Origin: Zychaea mexicana
Taxonomy: Eukaryota > Mucoromycota > Mucoromycetes > Mucorales > Lichtheimiaceae
Assembly: GCF_025766255.1 (NCBI RefSeq)
Contig: NW_026516802.1
Coordinates: 41,058-105,057, forward strand
Direction: 5' to 3'
DNA: 64,000 nt
The first letter of the stretch is position 1, and every line of letters starts with the position of its first letter. The notes beneath the pieces are model-generated. The model was not told where the DNA came from, ran no database searches, and was given only the letters and a program-made list of their open reading frames with translations. Made by a program: the position numbers and the translations under genes. This document shows, in pieces, positions 60,544-64,000 of this stretch.

Positions 60544-61085
60544 ATGAACTTAGATCTTCAAACAGGTGAGCTATATAAAATTCTCGATTCATTTTTTCAT
60601 TTCATTCATCTTTTTATTAGGTCTTCAAAAGACCTCTGCTACGTTAGCATTGTCGGTAATGTCCAAGTGGACTACAAAGCTCGCTAGTACGTCACTCCCT
60701 GTTAGTCTTCCCTTGTAATTGCGTTTGTCGTTGAAAATTCACCAAGGTTAAAGATAAACAAGACATTTTTGGCACATTCATTTGGACGTATCGTAAAGAA
60801 ACTCGGCGTCAGAACGGTAACAAGTTATATTTATAAAGACAGGATGCGAAAAAAAAAACTTTTTTACTGACATAAACGCATTTATGTATGACACCATCTT
60901 TCTCTCATTCTTCTCTAAAGGACCTCTGTCTGGGCAATGTCCAAGTGGGCTACAAGGCATGCTAGTACGTAACGCCCTGCTAGCCTACCTGTAGGCTGCG
61001 TTTTCTTCATGACACCAACTTTCTCTCATTCTTCTCTTAAGGATCTCTATCTGGGTAAGAACTCCTAGCCTCTGCTTGTTGACTG
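60544..61085 (+). repeat. Three degenerate tandem copies of an exon-like unit
   Basis: Copy A (60591-60720), B (60890-61009) and C (61010-61085). A and B share ATGTCCAAGTGG, CTACAA, GCTAGTACGT and a preceding pyrimidine tract ending in AG; B and C share a ~50-bp segment CACC-ACTTTCTCTCATTCTTCTCT-like before an AAGGA-CTCT-CTGGG core. C lacks about 35 bp of the middle. In copy A the pieces read 'MNLDLQT' then intron-like sequence then 'LQKTSATLALSVMSKWTTKLA' up to a GTACGT donor, so the unit may derive from a duplicated exon of a mobile-element gene. Identity unknown. Confidence 0.55.
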
Positions 61086-61509
61086 CGAAACTCCTTTGTT
61101 GCTGCTACACAGCGCAATTTCTCTTGATACGTTGTGAATCAAAGAGCGCTAATCTATCTTCTCTATCTTTCATTTATATGATGATATCCGAGGGACCCCA
61201 CATTTATGGCATCTAGATATATCTTTGGAATATTTCCATTAACAAGTTTAACATGGGTTGGCGTGAGAAAAGAGGAGGAGGAGCAGGATGACAAATACTG
61301 GCGAGATGGGGTACATAAAATCATTAAATATGTGAACCTATAAGCAAAATCTGTTGGTTCTATGTTTGTTGATATCGTTTGCTCCCCACCATTGTGATAG
61401 AAAACGGTGTTGGATGATGTGCAATATTGATCGCATTGCGTAGTATAGGCATTTGCAGAATCAGTTAATAAAAGATCAGGCTCAGTATATTCGGAGCGCT
61501 TCGAAGTTC

Positions 61510-61925
61510 TTCCATCTTGATGCTCTAAACAAACGCGGAATACATATACATTCTACTATGTCTACGTTTCTTACCGATGAAAAAGAATAGTGTGTAAAGA
61601 AAAATTAACAAAGGATTAGAAAGGACAATAATGTTGTTGCTTTTTTTGGAGCTGCAAGGCTGTGGTTCTACTTGTTCAATTTTATTAATTAATGTAATGG
61701 TGTATCGGTGCTGTTCTGATTCGCCTATGTCTTCCGTATAGTATAAAGTAATATAATTACCGATTCATCATGTAAACATACAATATTTAAACGAAGCAAG
61801 AAGCAATTTGTGAAAGTTCATTTTTGATCCAGCTTTGTCAAAGACAAACAGGAGTATGGGATCGCTAAAACCGAGAAGCTTCATTTGATAGGCTATATAC
61901 TCAAAAATGCGCTAACTATGGGTTT
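61510..61925 (+). repeat. Dispersed repeat, copy 2
   Basis: Direct, diverged partner of 47545-47990. Shared blocks include ACAAACGCGGAATACA, GGCTGTGGTTCTACTTG, TAATGGTGTATCGG and CTAAAACCGAGAAGCTTCATTTGA. The copies differ by scattered substitutions and short indels, so they are not a recent duplication. Confidence 0.8.
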
Positions 61926-62359
61926 CACGGCCGAGAACTTCATGTATCCATCGTGGCCCTGAAAACGGTATAGAAGAATACACACTGCATTTGGTCTTGG
62001 CAACCGAGATACATACATTATATCGTCAGATGGTAATGACCATCATGTGTCTTGTGGCCAGATCCACAAAAATAGTAGGGAGTGACGCGGTGGTGTGTGA
62101 TTGTTGCTCAGTGAGTGAGTAATGCCCACGATGCTTACAATCTTGTGGCACGCGATCTACATTTCCGTCACCGCACAACAGCAACAACCAAAACAATAAC
62201 AACGAATATACGCTATATATGGACATGTGAGTCAAGCACAAAGTTTCAAGTAAGAAAAACAATCGTTTCTATTTCTGCTGTTCTCTTTTTTTTTTATTAA
62301 AGCTGTCTTTTTTTTTAACGTATTTTCGTCTTTGAAGGTATTTTCGTCGTTTTGCAATA

Positions 62360-64000
62360 ATGTCAAACCCCATTGCGGCAGGCGTGGAGTATTTCATACA
62401 AGGCGGCGGTGGCGGTGCAAGCAGTAACGGAAAAAGCTCAGTAACAAATCGATTCGTCAACGGTGGCGCCCCTCACCAGCAGCAGCACCACCACCACCAT
62501 AGCAATCACCAACATCGCCAGTTTCACCACCTTCATCACCATCACAGCAGTCAACCACGGAAACACCACGATTACCACCAGTATCACAACATACTGCGCA
62601 AACAACAAGAACAGCAACTCCTTTTTCGCAATCAGCAGATTCAGGAACAACACCAGCAGCAGCAGCAGCAGCAACAACAACAACAACACGTTGCACAGGT
62701 GGAAGGATCGCGTTGGCATTCCATTGTCAGACGCATGTCAGTTGGCATACAAAGAGCTGAGGACAAGTACAACAGTAAGGGCGGCTATTATGACATTGAC
62801 GACGACGAAGAAGAAGACGTTGTTATGCGTGAGGCGGCGCAGGAGGAGGTTCAAATCTCTCCTGCCTCGTTTGACGGATTTTTCAATCTTGAAACACTAC
62901 CGATGTGGACACACAAGCGACCGCCTGGGATGCTCGGTGAGGGTGATAATTTACCATCTATGGATGAAGTCGCCAAGGAAGGAGCACGCGCCGCTCATCT
63001 GGCAGAGAGTAAAAGCAATTATTTTGAGCATCCGTTTGAAACAGCTGTTGCTCCATGGGATCAGCAAGGTGTGTATATACATAGAGGAGAGAGTAGTGTA
63101 TACATAGTCTCTCAATTGACTGTCAGTAGGTGCCACAAAGGTGTCAACGGCACTAGTGCCAGTCAATGGACGTCCTATATCAACGGTAAAGCATGAAAGC
63201 ATATTTATCTCGTTCAAACGAACTTTTGAAACTAAAAACGGGGGTTCTCCCCCCCTCCCCCTCCTTTTGCATTATGCACTATGTAGCCGCGAGACTTGTT
63301 TGGACCTTTGACAGTAAGTTGTTGGATTAGAAACAACGTATCACAGAAAGCGCCACAGACGGTGCCACATCAGTGTGTAGCTCATGAACACAATGATGGA
63401 TTTGTGAGACGCTAACTCTATCTAGGTGTCCATCCGAGATGTAGACGAAAGCAACACGTTCTATCTTATCGACCTTCAATATGGGGAGATCAAATGGACG
63501 GTCAAGCGCAATGTGGTCGATTTCTACGATTTGTGGGTGACACTCAAGTTCAGATCCACCATTGAATCGCCTCCTTCGTTCCCTAGCAAAGTCCAAAACT
63601 TTGCACACGCCATCGCGTCCCTTCGATCTGCCCACGAGCAAAACTCCATCATGATCCACTCGGAACTGACATCTTTGGATACGCGTAATGAAAAGCGACG
63701 ATTGGAATTGGCACAATATCTGCAAGAACTGGTTGAGAAATCGCAAAAAGTGGAAGACTTGACTGGATTGACTGATCTGTGCGAGTTCTTGGAAGTGAGT
63801 GGGATAAGCATTGTCAAGGATATGGGATGGAAAGGCAAGGAAGGATACTTGGAGCAAAAGGTCGTGACCCGGTCGGCGCCTGTTTTACGTCCCATACGAC
63901 GCTATGGATGGGTGAAGAAGTGGTTTATCCTGCGCGATTCGTAAAGTGTTTTCTTTTGAAATTCTTTAAATATGCCGAAAGAGAGAGAGAGAGAGAGAGA
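62360..64000 (+). CDS. SPO14: Phospholipase D1 (PX-PH-PLD type), N-terminal part, runs off the right edge
   Basis: Exons: 62360-63068, 63130-63185, 63331-63372, 63426-63940, then intron to beyond the window. All phases agree. The N-terminus is His- and Gln-rich (runs near residues 45-115), with an acidic patch 'DIDDDEEEDVV'. The PX domain lies after ~residue 270: 'VSIRDVDESNTFYLIDLQYGEIKWTVKRNVVDFYDLW' and so on, followed by 'QYLQELVEK' and 'LCEFLEVSG'. The PH domain opens with 'GKEGYLEQKV' and 'RRYGWVKKWFILRDS', cut by the window. This PX-PH order is the N-terminus of eukaryotic PLD1/Spo14, which makes phosphatidic acid from phosphatidylcholine; catalytic HKD motifs would be downstream. The short exon 63331-63372 is flanked by valid splice sites and keeps frame. 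Start: first ATG of the long frame. Confidence 0.87.
63980..64000 (+). repeat. (GA)n microsatellite at the window edge
   Basis: At least ten GA units, within the intron after exon 4 of phospholipase D; the run continues to the end of the window. Confidence 0.9.

Larger units (their letters stand above)
59060..62359. other. Repeat-rich region between the KDZ element and phospholipase D
   Basis: 3.3 kb. It contains exon-like tandem repeats (60544-61085), a second copy of the dispersed repeat (61510-61925), and AT-rich DNA around 59350-60250 that may hold the right end of the KDZ element (not located). No host gene seen. Confidence 0.55.

Noticed and set aside
62438..62719. Minus-strand frames opposite the His/Gln-rich exon of phospholipase D
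   Set aside because: Leu/Val runs are the complement of CAG/CAA/CAC repeats; shadow frame.
1..64000. CRISPR arrays, riboswitches, operons, bacterial-type systems
   Set aside because: The DNA is intron-rich and fungal; no regular spacer arrays or bacterial signals are seen.

Overview
The window reads as nuclear DNA of an early-diverging fungus, most likely Mucoromycota (Mucorales). Three things point there: protein genes broken by many short introns (about 55-140 nt, GT-AG, with one probable GC-AG), a tandem pair of CotH-type secreted kinase-fold genes (a family expanded in Mucorales), and KDZ-type and gag-like transposon remains. There are no bacterial operons, no CRISPR array and no tRNA or rRNA gene that I can support. 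Layout, left to right. 1-1162: 3' end of a Sec2/Rabin-type Rab exchange factor. 1503-2601 (-): fructosamine/ketosamine-3-kinase. 4717-6926: acetyl-CoA synthetase. 7230-9486 (-): a 13-exon Obg-type GTPase with a C-terminal TGS domain; it holds a 20-nt microexon and an apparent one-base frameshift. 10143-11544: NADPH:quinone oxidoreductase (zeta-crystallin type). 14665-16120: membrane-anchored GDSL esterase. 17558-20011: glutamine-rich homeodomain regulator. 21492-24622: two-domain betaine lipid (DGTS) synthase. 26240-28534 and 29819-32090: tandem CotH genes. 32560-33303 (-): Asn/Ser/Gln-rich single-pass membrane protein. 36807-38268 (-): tail-anchored helical protein. 40183-41084: ribosomal protein eL6. 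From about 41.7 kb onward the sequence becomes patchy and repeat-rich: a broken gag-like ORF (41.7-43.0 kb, -), a degenerate multi-exon gene (43.8-45.8 kb, -), a GGATC-dense segment (46.46-46.58 kb), a KDZ transposase gene with one internal stop (56.0-59.1 kb), degenerate exon-like tandem repeats (60.5-61.1 kb), and two diverged direct copies of one ~400-bp non-coding repeat (47.55-47.99 and 61.51-61.92 kb). Two clean host genes sit inside this island: a GRAM-VASt lipid transfer protein (49429-52304, -) and cyclin C of the Mediator kinase module (53578-54726). The window ends inside the 5' part of phospholipase D (PX-PH), 62360 onward. The genes are ordinary housekeeping and membrane/lipid genes, each with its own promoter. 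Several concern membranes (Sec2-like GEF, DGTS synthase, GRAM-VASt sterol transfer, phospholipase D, GDSL esterase), but nothing in the sequence shows they form one pathway. Exon boundaries were deduced by eye from splice signals, reading phase and remembered family conservation. I found no convincing previously undescribed defence or signalling system; the most interesting items are the repeat pair, the near-intact KDZ element, the frameshifted but otherwise intact GTPase gene, and the degenerate gene at 44-46 kb.
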